Source of the DNA: Bradyrhizobium sediminis
GTDB taxonomy: Bacteria; Pseudomonadota; Alphaproteobacteria; Rhizobiales; Xanthobacteraceae
DNA length: 64,000 nt
Direction: 5' to 3'
NCBI RefSeq assembly: GCF_018736085.1
Contig: NZ_CP076134.1
Span: 3,482,501 to 3,546,500 of the forward strand
A model generated the notes under the pieces. It saw nothing but the letters and a program-made list of their open reading frames with translations, was not told where the DNA came from and searched no databases. This document shows positions 7,106 to 15,337 of the stretch, piece after piece (positions within the stretch are counted from its first letter, which is position 1; every line of letters starts with the position of its first letter). Position numbers and translations under genes: made by a program.

Positions 7106-7962
7106 GCTTCCGTTTCATCGAGGACCACCGCGACACCTATCCGGTGCGGTTGATGTGTGCCGTGCTCGAGGTCTCGCCAGCCGGCTATTACGCCTGGCGT
7201 GATCGCCCGGTGAGTGAGCGAACAAAATCCAATGCCACGCTCCTGGCTGCAATCCGGCAAGTCCATCAAGACAGCAGCGGGCGCTACGGCAGTCCCCGCG
7301 TCCATACCGTCCTGCGGAGGCAGGGCCGTGGCGCCAGCCGCGGCCGGATCGAGCGGATGATGCGTCGGCACGGTATCCGCGCCATCATGGCACCGCCGCG
7401 CCGTGTGCGCACCACCGACAGCCGTCACGACCTGCCGATCGCACCGAACCTGATCGCGCGCGACTTCACGGCCCCAGCCCCGAACCGGGTCTGGCTCGCC
7501 GATATCACCTATATCCCGACCGCGGAGGGGTGGCTGTACCTGGCGGCCGTCATGGATCTCTTCAGCCGAAAGATCGTCGGCTGGGCCATGCGGGATCATA
7601 TGCAGGTCGAACTCGCTTCCGCGGCGCTGACGATGGCCATCCAGCAGCAACGCCCGCAGGCCGGATTGATCCACCACTCCGATCGCGGCGTGCAGTATGC
7701 CTCACACGCCTATCGCAACACTCTCACGGCCGCCGGCATCACCGCATCGATGAGCCGCAAGGCCGATTGCTACGACAATGCCCCGATGGAGAGCTTCTTC
7801 CATACCCTGAAGACCGAGCTCGTTCATCATCGCAACTACAAGACTCGCGCCGAGGCCCAGCGCGATATCTTCACCTTCATCGAGGGCTTCTACAACCGAA
7901 CCCGGCTCCATTCCGCCATCGGGTATATCGCCCCGATCGAGATGGAGCTAAAAGCCGCTTAA
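7102..7962 (+). CDS. IS3-family transposase OrfB (DDE integrase core)
   Basis: This 286-residue catalytic half contains the HTH_21-like region (SGRYGSPRVHTVLRR) and the rve integrase core with all DDE residues: Asp in WLADITYIPT, Asp in HHSDRGVQY and Glu in NAPMESFFHTLK. It is made mainly as an OrfAB fusion through the A6G slip at 7066-7072, and a separate start at 7102 is possible. The frame is open upstream to 6685 but that part is the shadow of orfA. No inactivating change is seen. Confidence 0.92.
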   Translation: MSFRFIEDHRDTYPVRLMCAVLEVSPAGYYAWRDRPVSERTKSNATLLAAIRQVHQDSSGRYGSPRVHTVLRRQGRGASRGRIERMMRRHGIRAIMAPPRRVRTTDSRHDLPIAPNLIARDFTAPAPNRVWLADITYIPTAEGWLYLAAVMDLFSRKIVGWAMRDHMQVELASAALTMAIQQQRPQAGLIHHSDRGVQYASHAYRNTLTAAGITASMSRKADCYDNAPMESFFHTLKTELVHHRNYKTRAEAQRDIFTFIEGFYNRTRLHSAIGYIAPIEMELKAA

Positions 7963-7990
7963 ACCCGTCCACTTTTTCGGGGGAAGATCA

Positions 7991-8167
7991 ACGTTTCATA
8001 TGCACGCTGATAACAACTGCGCCACAGTGAGGACAGGGATGACGATAGGTCTGAGCTCGTCGCTTGCTTCGTTCGGGACGTAGCTCCCAAGTCTCGCGAA
8101 CGAAGGTCGTACCACCCGACTCTAAACGCCGCGGGTGCGACTGACGGTGAATCCAATGACTCCTCAT
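7991..8167 (-). pseudogene. 5' part of the small zinc-ribbon gene split by IS A
   Basis: This is the N-terminal 59 codons of the interrupted gene. An ATG at 8167 with GGAG 8 bases upstream opens a frame with GGTTFVRETWELRPERSKRR and TYRHPCPHCGAVVISVHMKR, then runs into the IS element at 7990. Joining codon 59 to base 6731 restores HMKRGGWAHFEG without a shift. It lies 104 bp downstream of the RhuM gene and in the same direction. The function is unknown; the CPHC motif suggests metal or nucleic-acid binding. Confidence 0.65.
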
Positions 8168-8271
8168 TTAGATCGCTCCATCAAGGGTCAGGTGAGGCCG
8201 CGTGGCGGCGCTGGCAATGAAGCGCGGAAGTCTCTGGACTTCACCGGCTACTGGCAGCGCCACCTCGCCGA

Positions 8272-8687
8272 CTAGGCCTTTCTGATCGGCTGCACGTCAT
8301 CCTTGCGGAGCCTCACCAAGAAGCGGGCATACTGTTCGGTCGCATGTTCGTCCGCGCGCTGGCGATCAACACCGGACTTGTAGCCCTTAAACACCTCATA
8401 ATCATTGACGGCGATCAGCTCATCCAGTTTCTTGCTAAGATCAACCATTGTCATAAGCTTATTGCGGACTGCTTTCGACTGGACGTAAAGCAAGAACTGC
8501 TCGGCCAAGATGTGAAGGGCAAAGAGTTCGCTTTCTTCGAGATAATTCTTTCCGACCTTGGCCTCCTGCACGGTCGGCAAATTCCCATCAAATGTCTGAA
8601 GACCCATATTGGAGTGTTTGTGATTGGCGCGATCAAGGATGATCTCTGCCGCCGTCATGGCGCTGACTGCATAGTGAAACTTATCCT
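8272..8687 (-). pseudogene. C-terminal part of a RhuM-family gene split by an IS3-family element
   Basis: This encodes the C-terminal third of a RhuM-family protein, with MTAAEIILDRANHKHSNMGLQ, TFDGNLPTVQEAKVGKNYLE and SELFALHILAEQFLLYVQSK. After removal of IS B and one CCT copy, the junction reads FYAVVQDKFHYAVSAMTAAEII, which is the family pattern (the stretch is interrupted here only in DNA). Reassembly with 9933-10545 gives 341 codons, the normal length for the family. Confidence 0.85.
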
Positions 8688-8748
8688 TGAGCTGCTGCCG
8701 GTTTGATGGACACCAAGATTGGGTGTTTCATACAGCCGGAGGTGGGTC

Positions 8749-9039
8749 ATGCAGAGACGAAGATTCAGTCGAGAGTTCAAGGTCGAGGCGGTCAAGCTTG
8801 TCAGGGAGCGCGGAGTATCGGTAGCGCAAGCCGGCCGAGACCTGGGCATTCATGAGAACGTGCTGCGCAAATGGGTCAAGGAGTTCGGCTCCGATCCCGT
8901 GCAGGCCTTCCCCGGCCACGGCCAGATGAAACCCGAGCAGCTGGAGATCGAGCGGCTGCGGCGCGAGGTCAACAAGCTGAAGGCGGAGCGGGATATCCTA
9001 AAAAAGGCCGCTGCCTACTTCGCGAAGGAAGCGACATGA
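8749..9039 (+). CDS. IS3-family transposase OrfA of element B
   Basis: This 96-residue OrfA has an HTH (RRRFSREFKVEAVKLVRERG, LGIHENVLRKWVKEF) and a coiled coil (IERLRREVNKLKAERDILKK). GGAGG precedes the ATG at 8749; the frame is open further upstream but without a good start. A zero-frame A AAA AAG slippery site lies at 9000-9006, and the stop overlaps the orfB start as ATGA. Its role is recognition of the terminal repeats and, after frameshifting, linkage to the catalytic domain. Confidence 0.93.
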   Translation: MQRRRFSREFKVEAVKLVRERGVSVAQAGRDLGIHENVLRKWVKEFGSDPVQAFPGHGQMKPEQLEIERLRREVNKLKAERDILKKAAAYFAKEAT

Positions 9040-9902
9040 AGTTCGGCTTCATCGTGAAGCACCGGAACATCTGGCCGGTGGCATGGCTATGCGAAGCAAT
9101 GGGCGTGTCGCGGTCGGGCTTCCATGCCTGGCTGAATCGATCTCCCAGCGCCAGATCCCGAAGCGACGAAGCGGTCGGCCAGCAGGTGAAGGCCAGCTTC
9201 CTTGCCAGCGACCGGACCTACGGTGCACGGCGCGTCTGGCGAGACCTGCTGGCAGACGGCGTCGAATGCGGTCTTCACCGGATCGAGCGGCTGATGCGCC
9301 TGCAGGCCTTGCGGGCGCGGCCACGGCGCCGGCGTCTGCCGAAGGACGAAGGCGATCGCCAGGTTGCGAACGTGCCGGCGAACCTTCTCGATCGTCAGTT
9401 TGCGGCCGAGCGGCCGAACCAGAAGTGGATCGCCGACTTCACCTACATCTGGACCGCCGAGGGCTGGCTCTACGTGTCGGCTGTGATCGACCTGTTCTCG
9501 CGACGGGTGGTCGGCTGGTCGATGAGCGCCGGCATGACAGCCCAGCTGGTTGCGGACGCCCTGTTGATGGCCGTCTGGCGCCGGGGCAAGCCGGATGCCC
9601 TGATGCATCACTCGGATCGGGGCAGCCAATACGCCAGCGAACAGTTCCAGCGCCTGATGGCTGACAGCGGCATCGTCTGCAGCATGAGCCGATCCGGCAA
9701 CGTCTGGGACAACGCGGCGATGGAGAGCTTCTTCTCGTCGCTAAAGACCGAACGCATCGAGCGCAAAACCTACCGTACCAGGAACGAGGCCAGAGCAGAT
9801 GTGTTCGACTACATCGAGCGGTTCTACAATGCGACCCGACGTCATTCGACGATCGGATACCTCAGCCCTGTTGAGTTCGAGCGCAAGGTGGGATTAGCTT
9901 AA
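9036..9902 (+). CDS. IS3-family transposase OrfB of element B
   Basis: The 288-residue catalytic part shows the HTH_21-like segment (DRTYGARRVWRDLLADG) and an rve core with Asp in WIADFTYIWT, Asp in HHSDRGSQY and Glu in NAAMESFFSSLK. The stop at 9900-9902 lies just inside the right inverted repeat. No frameshift or nonsense change was seen, so the element is probably active or only recently silenced. Confidence 0.93.
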   Translation: MKFGFIVKHRNIWPVAWLCEAMGVSRSGFHAWLNRSPSARSRSDEAVGQQVKASFLASDRTYGARRVWRDLLADGVECGLHRIERLMRLQALRARPRRRRLPKDEGDRQVANVPANLLDRQFAAERPNQKWIADFTYIWTAEGWLYVSAVIDLFSRRVVGWSMSAGMTAQLVADALLMAVWRRGKPDALMHHSDRGSQYASEQFQRLMADSGIVCSMSRSGNVWDNAAMESFFSSLKTERIERKTYRTRNEARADVFDYIERFYNATRRHSTIGYLSPVEFERKVGLA

Positions 9903-9932
9903 CCGGGTGTCCATCAAACCGGCAGCAGCTCA

Positions 9933-10545
9933 CCTGCACCACGGCATAGAATGATTTGCAGGTTGGGCTTAATGGATCGTAGTCAACCGATGCCTCCTTG
10001 AAGAAATCCCGGATGCTGGCGAACAGGTGCTTTTCTTCTGCCCTGATGGCGCGCAGCCTCTTGGCAAGGCTATCAGCAGCGGCAGGATCAGATCGAAGGC
10101 GCTTCTCGTTGAGCGCGTAACCATCTTGAAGGTAACCCTGCAGGATCTCGTTAGCCCAACGGCGAAATTCGACAGCTTCCGGAGATTTTATTCTAAACCC
10201 AACCGCTAAGATCAGAGGCAGGCTGTAATGGGCCACCTCGTAGGTTTTGCCGTCTGCCGCAGTTGAGAGGAATTTCCTCTCAACTGAAGAAGACACCAAT
10301 TCTCCCTCCGAATAGAGGTTTTTGATGTGCTCTCGGATGGTAGCCTTGTCGCGACCATAGAGGTCCGCGATTTGGTTCTGCGTTGCCCACACCGTGGCTA
10401 CCGTCAGGTCGATGTTGAACGGTATATCTCGGTTGCCGGTCTTGTAATGGACCGACTTCATTTCCATCAAGCGTGCCGTGGCATTGGTGAGGCGAACGGT
10501 CTGCTTGGTTTCTTGGACGAGTTTCGTAATCTTCGGCGATTTCAT
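9933..10545 (-). pseudogene. N-terminal part of the RhuM-family gene split by IS B
   Basis: The N-terminal 204 codons of a RhuM-family protein start at an ATG at 10545 with AGGAA upstream. Visible family features are VWATQNQIADLYGRDKATIR, EHIKNLYSEGEL and YSLPLILAVGFRIKSPEAVE, followed by FRRWANEIL. RhuM proteins are found in pathogenicity and defence islands and beside prophage-like genes; their biochemical role is unsettled. The sequence runs into the IS at 9932. It was probably the first gene of a two-gene unit with the zinc-ribbon protein downstream. Confidence 0.85.
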
Positions 10546-11125
10546 GGTCGCAATTCCTGTGCGGTCTGACCACGAATCGCTGGACATTCTGTCCTGCGGT
10601 TGTACAACGACTCTTGTTAAGGGAGGCCGCTGTCGCGAGGTTCGTGGCTTAGGTTTCAAATTTGAAGGACGGTGACCCGCTTGCCAGAGTGGGGCCGTCC
10701 TTCGGCTTGTTGGAGCCGATTCGAGACTCCACTGCTAATCTACCCCAATTCGGACCTATCCGGAACTTGTTCCCCTTCCGTTTTCCACTTTATCCTCACC
10801 GAAATTCAGGTAGCAGAAACCGCCGTTTGGCCGGTCGCGCCTCGCCGACGATCTGGACCACTTTCCCATCGGGCTATCGTCCCCAAGCAAAAACGGCTGA
10901 TCAAGCGGTTCGGGAATCCGTCGCGGGGGGCGATAAACGCGGGTCGAAGCGATCGGTCTTCGGGTAGGATGGGCGGAGCGAAGCGATACCCATCAATCGC
11001 CATTCATGAATGCCTGATGGGTTTCGCGAAGGGCTCAACCCATCCTACATTTCATCGGTCCCCGACAATATCTTTCGGGGAGCCACCGCTTTAGGGCTCG
11101 CGCAGGCTCCTGCAAGGGGTACCCC
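10546..11125. other. Gene-free stretch between the RhuM promoter region and the guaA 3' end
   Basis: No supported gene. The stretch contains the likely promoter region of the RhuM gene, a palindromic repeat (10964-11048) and an imperfect GGAGCC/GGCTCC hairpin near 11079-11110 that could end guaA transcription. No integrase, tRNA or second copy of the guaA end was recognised. Confidence 0.55.
10964..11048. repeat. Palindromic intergenic repeat, family D copy 2
   Basis: Same family as 6438-6521: ends GTAGGATGGG and CCCATCCTAC, arms with GGAGCGAAGCGATACCCATC and GATGGGTTTCGCGAA, and a different loop. Together with copy 1 it brackets the 4.4-kb mobile patch in direct orientation. Confidence 0.85.
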
Positions 11126-12721
11126 TCACTCCCACTCAATCGTCCCCGGCGGCTTCGACGTCACGTCGTACACCACCCGGTTGACGCCCTTCACCTCATT
11201 GATGATGCGGGTCGCGGTCTCGCCCAAAAATTTCATGTCGAAGGGATAGAAGTCGGCGGTCATGCCGTCGGTGGAGGTCACCGCGCGCAGGCCGACGACG
11301 AAATCGTAGGTCCGGCCGTCGCCCATCACGCCGACGGTCTTGACCGGCAGCAGCACCGCGAAGGCCTGCCAGATCTGGTCGTAGAGGCCGGCCTTGCGGA
11401 TCTGGTCGATATAGACGGCATCGGCATTGCGCAGGATGTCGAGCTTTTCCTTGGTGATGTCGCCGGGGCAGCGGATCGCGAGGCCCGGACCGGGGAACGG
11501 ATGGCGGCCGACGAAGATCTCGGGCAGGCCGAGTTCGCGCCCCAACACGCGCACCTCGTCCTTGAACAGTTCGCGCAAGGGCTCGACCAGCTTCATCTTC
11601 ATGCGATCCGGCAGGCCGCCGACATTGTGGTGCGACTTGATGGTGACCGAGGGGCCGCCGGTGAACGACACGCTCTCGATCACATCGGGATAGAGCGTGC
11701 CCTGCGCGAGAAAGTCCGCGCCGCCGATCTTCTTCGCTTCGGCGTCGAACACATCGATGAACAGGCGCCCGATGGTCTTGCGCTTCGCTTCGGGGTCGCT
11801 GACGCCGTGGAGCTCGCCGAGGAAAAGCTTCGACGCATCAACGTGTACCAGCGGGATGTTGTAGTGGTGGCGGAACAGGTCGACCACCGTCTCTGCCTCG
11901 TTGAGCCGCAGCAGGCCGTGATCGACGAACACGCAGGTGAGCTGGTCCCCGATCGCCTCGTGGATCAGCACCGCGGCCACCGCGGAATCGACGCCGCCGG
12001 AGAGGCCGCAGATCACCCTGCCCTTGCCGACCTGTGCCCTGATCTTCTCGATCGCCTCCTCGCGGAAGGCGCGCATGGTCCAGTCGCCGGTGAGGCCGGC
12101 GACCTTGCGGACGAAATTGCGGAGCAGCTTGGCGCCGTCGGGCGTGTGCACCACTTCGGGGTGGAACATCAGGCCGTAATATTTGCGCTTCTCGTCCTGG
12201 ATCACCGCGAACGGCGCGTTCGGCGACACGCCGGCGACGACGAAGCCCGGCGGCATTTTGGTGATGCGGTCGCCGTGGCTCATCCAGACCGGATGCTTCT
12301 CGCCCATGGCCCAGGTGGAATCAAACAATTGGCTCGCGGCCTTGACCTCGACGTCGGCGCGGCCGAACTCGCGGTGGTGGCCGCCCTGAACCTCGCCGCC
12401 GAGTTGGGCGGCCATGGCCATCTGGCCGTAGCAGATGCCGAGCACGGGAACGCCGGAATCGAAGATCGCCTGCGGCGCCCGCGGCGAGCCCTCCTCGTGC
12501 ACCGATTCCGGGCCGCCGGAGAGGATCACCGCCTTCGGCCTCATTTCCTTGAACGCCGCTTCGGCGTTCTGGAACGGCACGATCTCGGAATAGACGCCCT
12601 CCTCGCGCACCCGCCGCGCGATCAGTTGCGTCACCTGACTGCCGAAATCGACGATCAGAATCTTGTCATGCGCCGAGGCCACGGAGGGCGCCGACTCGCG
12701 GGCTTCTTGTGCTGCTGTCAT
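11126..12721 (-). CDS. guaA: GMP synthase (glutamine-hydrolysing)
   Basis: The 531-residue enzyme converts XMP to GMP with ATP and glutamine, the last step of guanine-nucleotide synthesis. The class I amidotransferase domain (about 20-215) has the nucleophile Cys97 in VLGICYGQM and the His/Glu pair in MFHPEVVHT. The ATP pyrophosphatase domain carries the P-loop [14 protein letters not shown]. The C-terminal dimerisation domain ends in the canonical KPPGTIEWE. The ATG at 12721 is chosen over an in-frame TTG three codons earlier. Its partner guaB is 7.8 kb upstream on the same strand. The 3' end borders a mobile patch, and in many bacteria the guaA 3' end is an integration site. Confidence 0.98.
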   Translation of the reverse strand: MTAAQEARESAPSVASAHDKILIVDFGSQVTQLIARRVREEGVYSEIVPFQNAEAAFKEMRPKAVILSGGPESVHEEGSPRAPQAIFDSGVPVLGICYGQMAMAAQLGGEVQGGHHREFGRADVEVKAASQLFDSTWAMGEKHPVWMSHGDRITKMPPGFVVAGVSPNAPFAVIQDEKRKYYGLMFHPEVVHTPDGAKLLRNFVRKVAGLTGDWTMRAFREEAIEKIRAQVGKGRVICGLSGGVDSAVAAVLIHEAIGDQLTCVFVDHGLLRLNEAETVVDLFRHHYNIPLVHVDASKLFLGELHGVSDPEAKRKTIGRLFIDVFDAEAKKIGGADFLAQGTLYPDVIESVSFTGGPSVTIKSHHNVGGLPDRMKMKLVEPLRELFKDEVRVLGRELGLPEIFVGRHPFPGPGLAIRCPGDITKEKLDILRNADAVYIDQIRKAGLYDQIWQAFAVLLPVKTVGVMGDGRTYDFVVGLRAVTSTDGMTADFYPFDMKFLGETATRIINEVKGVNRVVYDVTSKPPGTIEWE

Positions 12722-12937
12722 GGATAGCAATTACGCGACGGGGGCGGCGCTCGCAACTGTGCAAAACGATGGCCCATATTCTTTAGGAGGCATGGACAGG
12801 GTCCATATAGGTCAGTATTGTTGACGTATTCTACCTTTGCATGGGCTCGTTTTCGCGTTTTTGCAGAATCGCAGGGGTCGTGGGGCCGGCAAGTTCGCGC
12901 AGGCCTCGGCCAATCATCTGGCGCACTAACAGGTAGC

Positions 12938-13019
12938 CGTCATTCCGGGGCGCGTCGCAGACGCGAACCCGGAATCTCGAGATTCCGGGTTCGATGCTGC
13001 GCATCGCCCCGGAATGACG
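12938..13019. repeat. Palindromic intergenic repeat, family B copy 1
   Basis: An 82-bp element with ends CGTCATTCCGGGGCG and CGCCCCGGAATGACG. Its centre, 12968-12989, is a perfect 22-bp palindrome around CTCGAG (arms CCCGGAAT and ATTCCGGG). It lies between the RNA methyltransferase gene and guaA. A second copy is at 39335-39435. Confidence 0.88.
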
Positions 13020-13027
13020 ACGCCACT

Positions 13028-14326
13028 TCACGCCTTCCTCAGCACCGACACGAAGAACCCGTCCGTGCCGGTCCGGCGCGGCGTCATCAGCCATCCCTCC
13101 GGCGACTGCAGCGCGGCTTTTGAAAATTCCTCCGCCTTGTCCCACAGCACCGTCACGGTCTGCTCGGGCGGCACCACCGCAAACTCCGGATGCCGCGCGA
13201 CAAAGGCGCGGATCTGCTCGTTGTTCTCCTGCGGCAATACCGAGCAGGTGATGTAGGCGATCCGCCCGCCCGGCTTGACCAGCGCGGCGGCGCGGTCGAG
13301 CACGGCGACCTGGTCCTTCAGCCGCACCTCGAGCGCGCCGGGGCGCATCCGCCATTTGGCGTCGGGGTTGCGCCGCCAGGTGCCGGTGCCGGTGCAGGGC
13401 GCGTCGATCAGCACCAGGTCGGCGGAGGCGTGGATGTCGAGCAGCGTGTCGTTCGGCCCCTTCGGCGTGCGGACGTCGCAATTATGCACCCCTGCCCGCG
13501 ACAGCCGCTCGTAGATCGGCGCCAGCTGCCGCTTGTCATGGTCGGTCGCGATCAGCCGGCCCTTGCCCTGCATCATCGCCGCCAGCACCAGGGTCTTGCC
13601 GCCGGCGCCGGCGCAGAGGTCGATCACCTGCTCGCCGGGTTTCGCCGCCGACAGCAGCGCCGCGAGCTGCGAGCCCTCATCCTGAACCTCGATCGCGCCC
13701 TTGATAAAATCCTCCTCGGCATGGATGCCGGGACTGCGCGCGTCGGCGGAAAGCTCGATGCGCAGCCCGATCGGCGACCACGGCGTCGGCTGCACCCCGA
13801 GATGGGCCAGCGAGGACAGCAGCTTCTCGCGCTTGGCCTTCAGCGTGTTGACGCGCAAATCGAGCGGCGCCCGGCTCGCCATCGCGGTCGCCTCCGCGAC
13901 CCGGTCGTCGCCGAACACCTGCGCCAGATGGCCGTCGAGCCATTCCGGGTAGTCGCCGGCGATATGCGCCGGCGCGTCTTGCAGGGATCGCGAGGTCAGC
14001 GCCGCGCGCTCGCCCTCGGTCAGGGGCTCCGGCGCAAACCGGCCACCGTCGCAAAGGGCTGCGATGGCATCGGCGTCCATGCCGCGCTCCAGCCTGAGCA
14101 TGCCGAGCACCCGCGCCCGCGGCGTGTCGGCGTCCATGATCCAGGCGCTGGAAGCGCGCCGGCGCAGCGCGTCCCAGACCAGGCCGGAGATCGCGGCGCG
14201 ATCGCCGGAACCGGCATAGCGATGTGCTGTGCCCCACTCCTTCAGCGCCTTCGCCGCCGGAACGCGCTGCGCGTCGATGGTGCCGATCAGTTCGATGGCG
14301 GCGGAGAGGCGCGCTGCGGGGGTCAT
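13028..14326 (-). CDS. RsmB/NOP-family RNA m5C methyltransferase
   Basis: The 432-residue protein is a class I SAM-dependent cytosine-5 RNA methyltransferase. The SAM site is VIDLCAGAGGKTLVLAAMM (about 234-252), the acidic motif III region is ATDHDKRQL, motif IV is DAPCTGTGTWRRNPD with Cys311, and motif VI is TCSVLPQENN with the catalytic Cys361. The N-terminal 140 residues resemble the NusB-like part of RsmB, suggesting 16S rRNA as substrate, but alphaproteobacterial members are not all proven RsmB. It lies between guaB and guaA on the same strand. Confidence 0.9.
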   Translation of the reverse strand: MTPAARLSAAIELIGTIDAQRVPAAKALKEWGTAHRYAGSGDRAAISGLVWDALRRRASSAWIMDADTPRARVLGMLRLERGMDADAIAALCDGGRFAPEPLTEGERAALTSRSLQDAPAHIAGDYPEWLDGHLAQVFGDDRVAEATAMASRAPLDLRVNTLKAKREKLLSSLAHLGVQPTPWSPIGLRIELSADARSPGIHAEEDFIKGAIEVQDEGSQLAALLSAAKPGEQVIDLCAGAGGKTLVLAAMMQGKGRLIATDHDKRQLAPIYERLSRAGVHNCDVRTPKGPNDTLLDIHASADLVLIDAPCTGTGTWRRNPDAKWRMRPGALEVRLKDQVAVLDRAAALVKPGGRIAYITCSVLPQENNEQIRAFVARHPEFAVVPPEQTVTVLWDKAEEFSKAALQSPEGWLMTPRRTGTDGFFVSVLRKA

Positions 14327-14351
14327 TCAAAACTTTCGGTTCGAGAAGGGG

Positions 14352-14501
14352 TTAGATCAACAACAGAATCTTCAGCGCGAAGTAGAGCCATGTCGCGACA
14401 GCACCGGCACGCCGGCCTCCCTCGGGGGGTGAAGCGCGAGCCCCCGCTATAGCGACCGCGCCCCCGCCTGACAATGAATCGCCGTCCGCCTGTTGAACCA
14501 C
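14352..14501 (-). CDS. Possible 49-residue small membrane protein
   Basis: A GTG at 14501 preceded by GGAG (8 bases) opens a 49-codon frame ending at 14352. The C-terminus (GAVATWLYFALKILLLI) is strongly hydrophobic and would form a short tail anchor. It lies directly upstream of the RNA methyltransferase gene on the same strand. The evidence is limited to the RBS and hydrophobic tail, and it may be a chance frame. Confidence 0.25.
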   Translation of the reverse strand: MVQQADGDSLSGGGAVAIAGARASPPEGGRRAGAVATWLYFALKILLLI

Positions 14502-14586
14502 ATTCCCCGCTCCGGTGACCAACTGCGGATAGTTCCAGTGATTTCAGCGCCGAATTGGCCCCAAACTCTATCCTGCGGATACTGCG

Positions 14587-15270
14587 ATGAACCGGACCTC
14601 TCCCGTCCTGAAAGGCGTTGCCGAGGCAGCCGAAGTGCCCGGCGACTCCGTGGCCTCGCTGCTCAAGATGGCCGACGACAGCCCGGACGGGGCGCTCGGC
14701 ATGCTGATGTCGGGGCTGTCGGGCGTCGCGGCTGCGCTCGCCGTGGCAATCGTCCTCACCGTCTATTTCCGCAGCGGCTACCGGAGCGGCCACGATATCC
14801 TCCGCCACAGCCTCGCCGCCACCGTGGTGCTCGCGCTGCTCGCCTTCGTCGCCTACGACATGCGGCATGCAGCGCTGGCCTATCTCGGCATCAACCCGGC
14901 CAAACCTGCGGTCGAGTTCGAAATCCGCCTGCCCAGCGCCGCGCTCACCGCCGTCGGCGACAGCCAGGTCGAGCTGGTCACCAACCGGAACCAGAAGCTT
15001 GCCGACATCCAGGGTGCGCCGGCATCCGACAGCCACGGCCGCATCGTGCTGCGGGGCTCGGTGACGCTGGATTACCGGACCACCGACCGCGTCGTGGTCC
15101 TCAACCTGCCGGGTCAGCCGCAGCGCGAGTTCAGGCTGCGGCTGGCGGCAAGCCCGAGCCACTCCGATCAGTTCGGGCCATGGCATCTGGCCGATCGCGT
15201 CGCCTCGCCGGCCGGCGAGCCGGCGCGCGAACCGAATGACGCCTTCGCGATCCGCTACCGGGTGTTCTGA
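14587..15270 (+). CDS. Hypothetical membrane-anchored protein
   Basis: This 227-residue protein is not recognised. It has two predicted membrane segments (about residues 45-61, VAAALAVAIVLTVYF, and 79-93, AATVVLALLAFVAYD), then a roughly 120-residue hydrophilic C-terminal part with beta-rich composition and no Cys. The topology suggests the C-terminal domain lies on one face of the inner membrane. The gene is divergent from the RNA methyltransferase gene and lies 67 bp before a phosphoesterase gene. No function is proposed. Confidence 0.7.
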   Translation: MNRTSPVLKGVAEAAEVPGDSVASLLKMADDSPDGALGMLMSGLSGVAAALAVAIVLTVYFRSGYRSGHDILRHSLAATVVLALLAFVAYDMRHAALAYLGINPAKPAVEFEIRLPSAALTAVGDSQVELVTNRNQKLADIQGAPASDSHGRIVLRGSVTLDYRTTDRVVVLNLPGQPQREFRLRLAASPSHSDQFGPWHLADRVASPAGEPAREPNDAFAIRYRVF

Positions 15271-15337
15271 GCATCAAGCCGGGGTTTCATCATTCCGTCG
15301 CCGATCGATATATAGTCAGCGCCGGAAGGAATACTGC

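Larger units (their letters stand above)
6735..7990 (+). mobile_element. IS3-family insertion sequence A (1256 bp)
   Basis: The ends are imperfect inverted repeats starting TGAACCTCC on the left and TGATCTTCC on the right (19 of the first 24 bases agree, sharing AGTGGAC at positions 18-24). The element begins TG and ends CA, as is usual for IS3. The target duplication is ACG (6732-6734 and 7991-7993). It contains the overlapping orfA and orfB of a two-frame transposase. Both reading frames are open, so the element appears complete. It interrupts a small zinc-ribbon gene. Confidence 0.92.
8688..9932 (+). mobile_element. IS3-family insertion sequence B (1245 bp)
   Basis: Ends are a perfect 27-bp inverted repeat starting TGAGCTGCTGCCGG (8688-8714 and 9906-9932). 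The target duplication is CCT (8685-8687 and 9933-9935). It carries orfA and orfB of a two-frame transposase. Perfect terminal repeats, an intact duplication and open frames point to a recent insertion. It splits a RhuM-family gene. It differs from IS A in both termini and protein sequence, so the two are not copies of each other. Confidence 0.96.

Noticed and set aside
8156..8275. A 39-codon plus-strand frame starting at ATG 8156
   Set aside because: It is opposite the rebuilt zinc-ribbon gene start and the end of the RhuM gene and has no similarity or convincing RBS.
10546..11125. Search for an integrase, tRNA or duplicated guaA end that would define an island
   Set aside because: None was recognised, so no attachment site is annotated.
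14323..15186. A 287-codon minus-strand frame opposite the hypothetical membrane protein
   Set aside because: Antisense composition without a domain; the plus-strand frame has clear membrane segments and a start.
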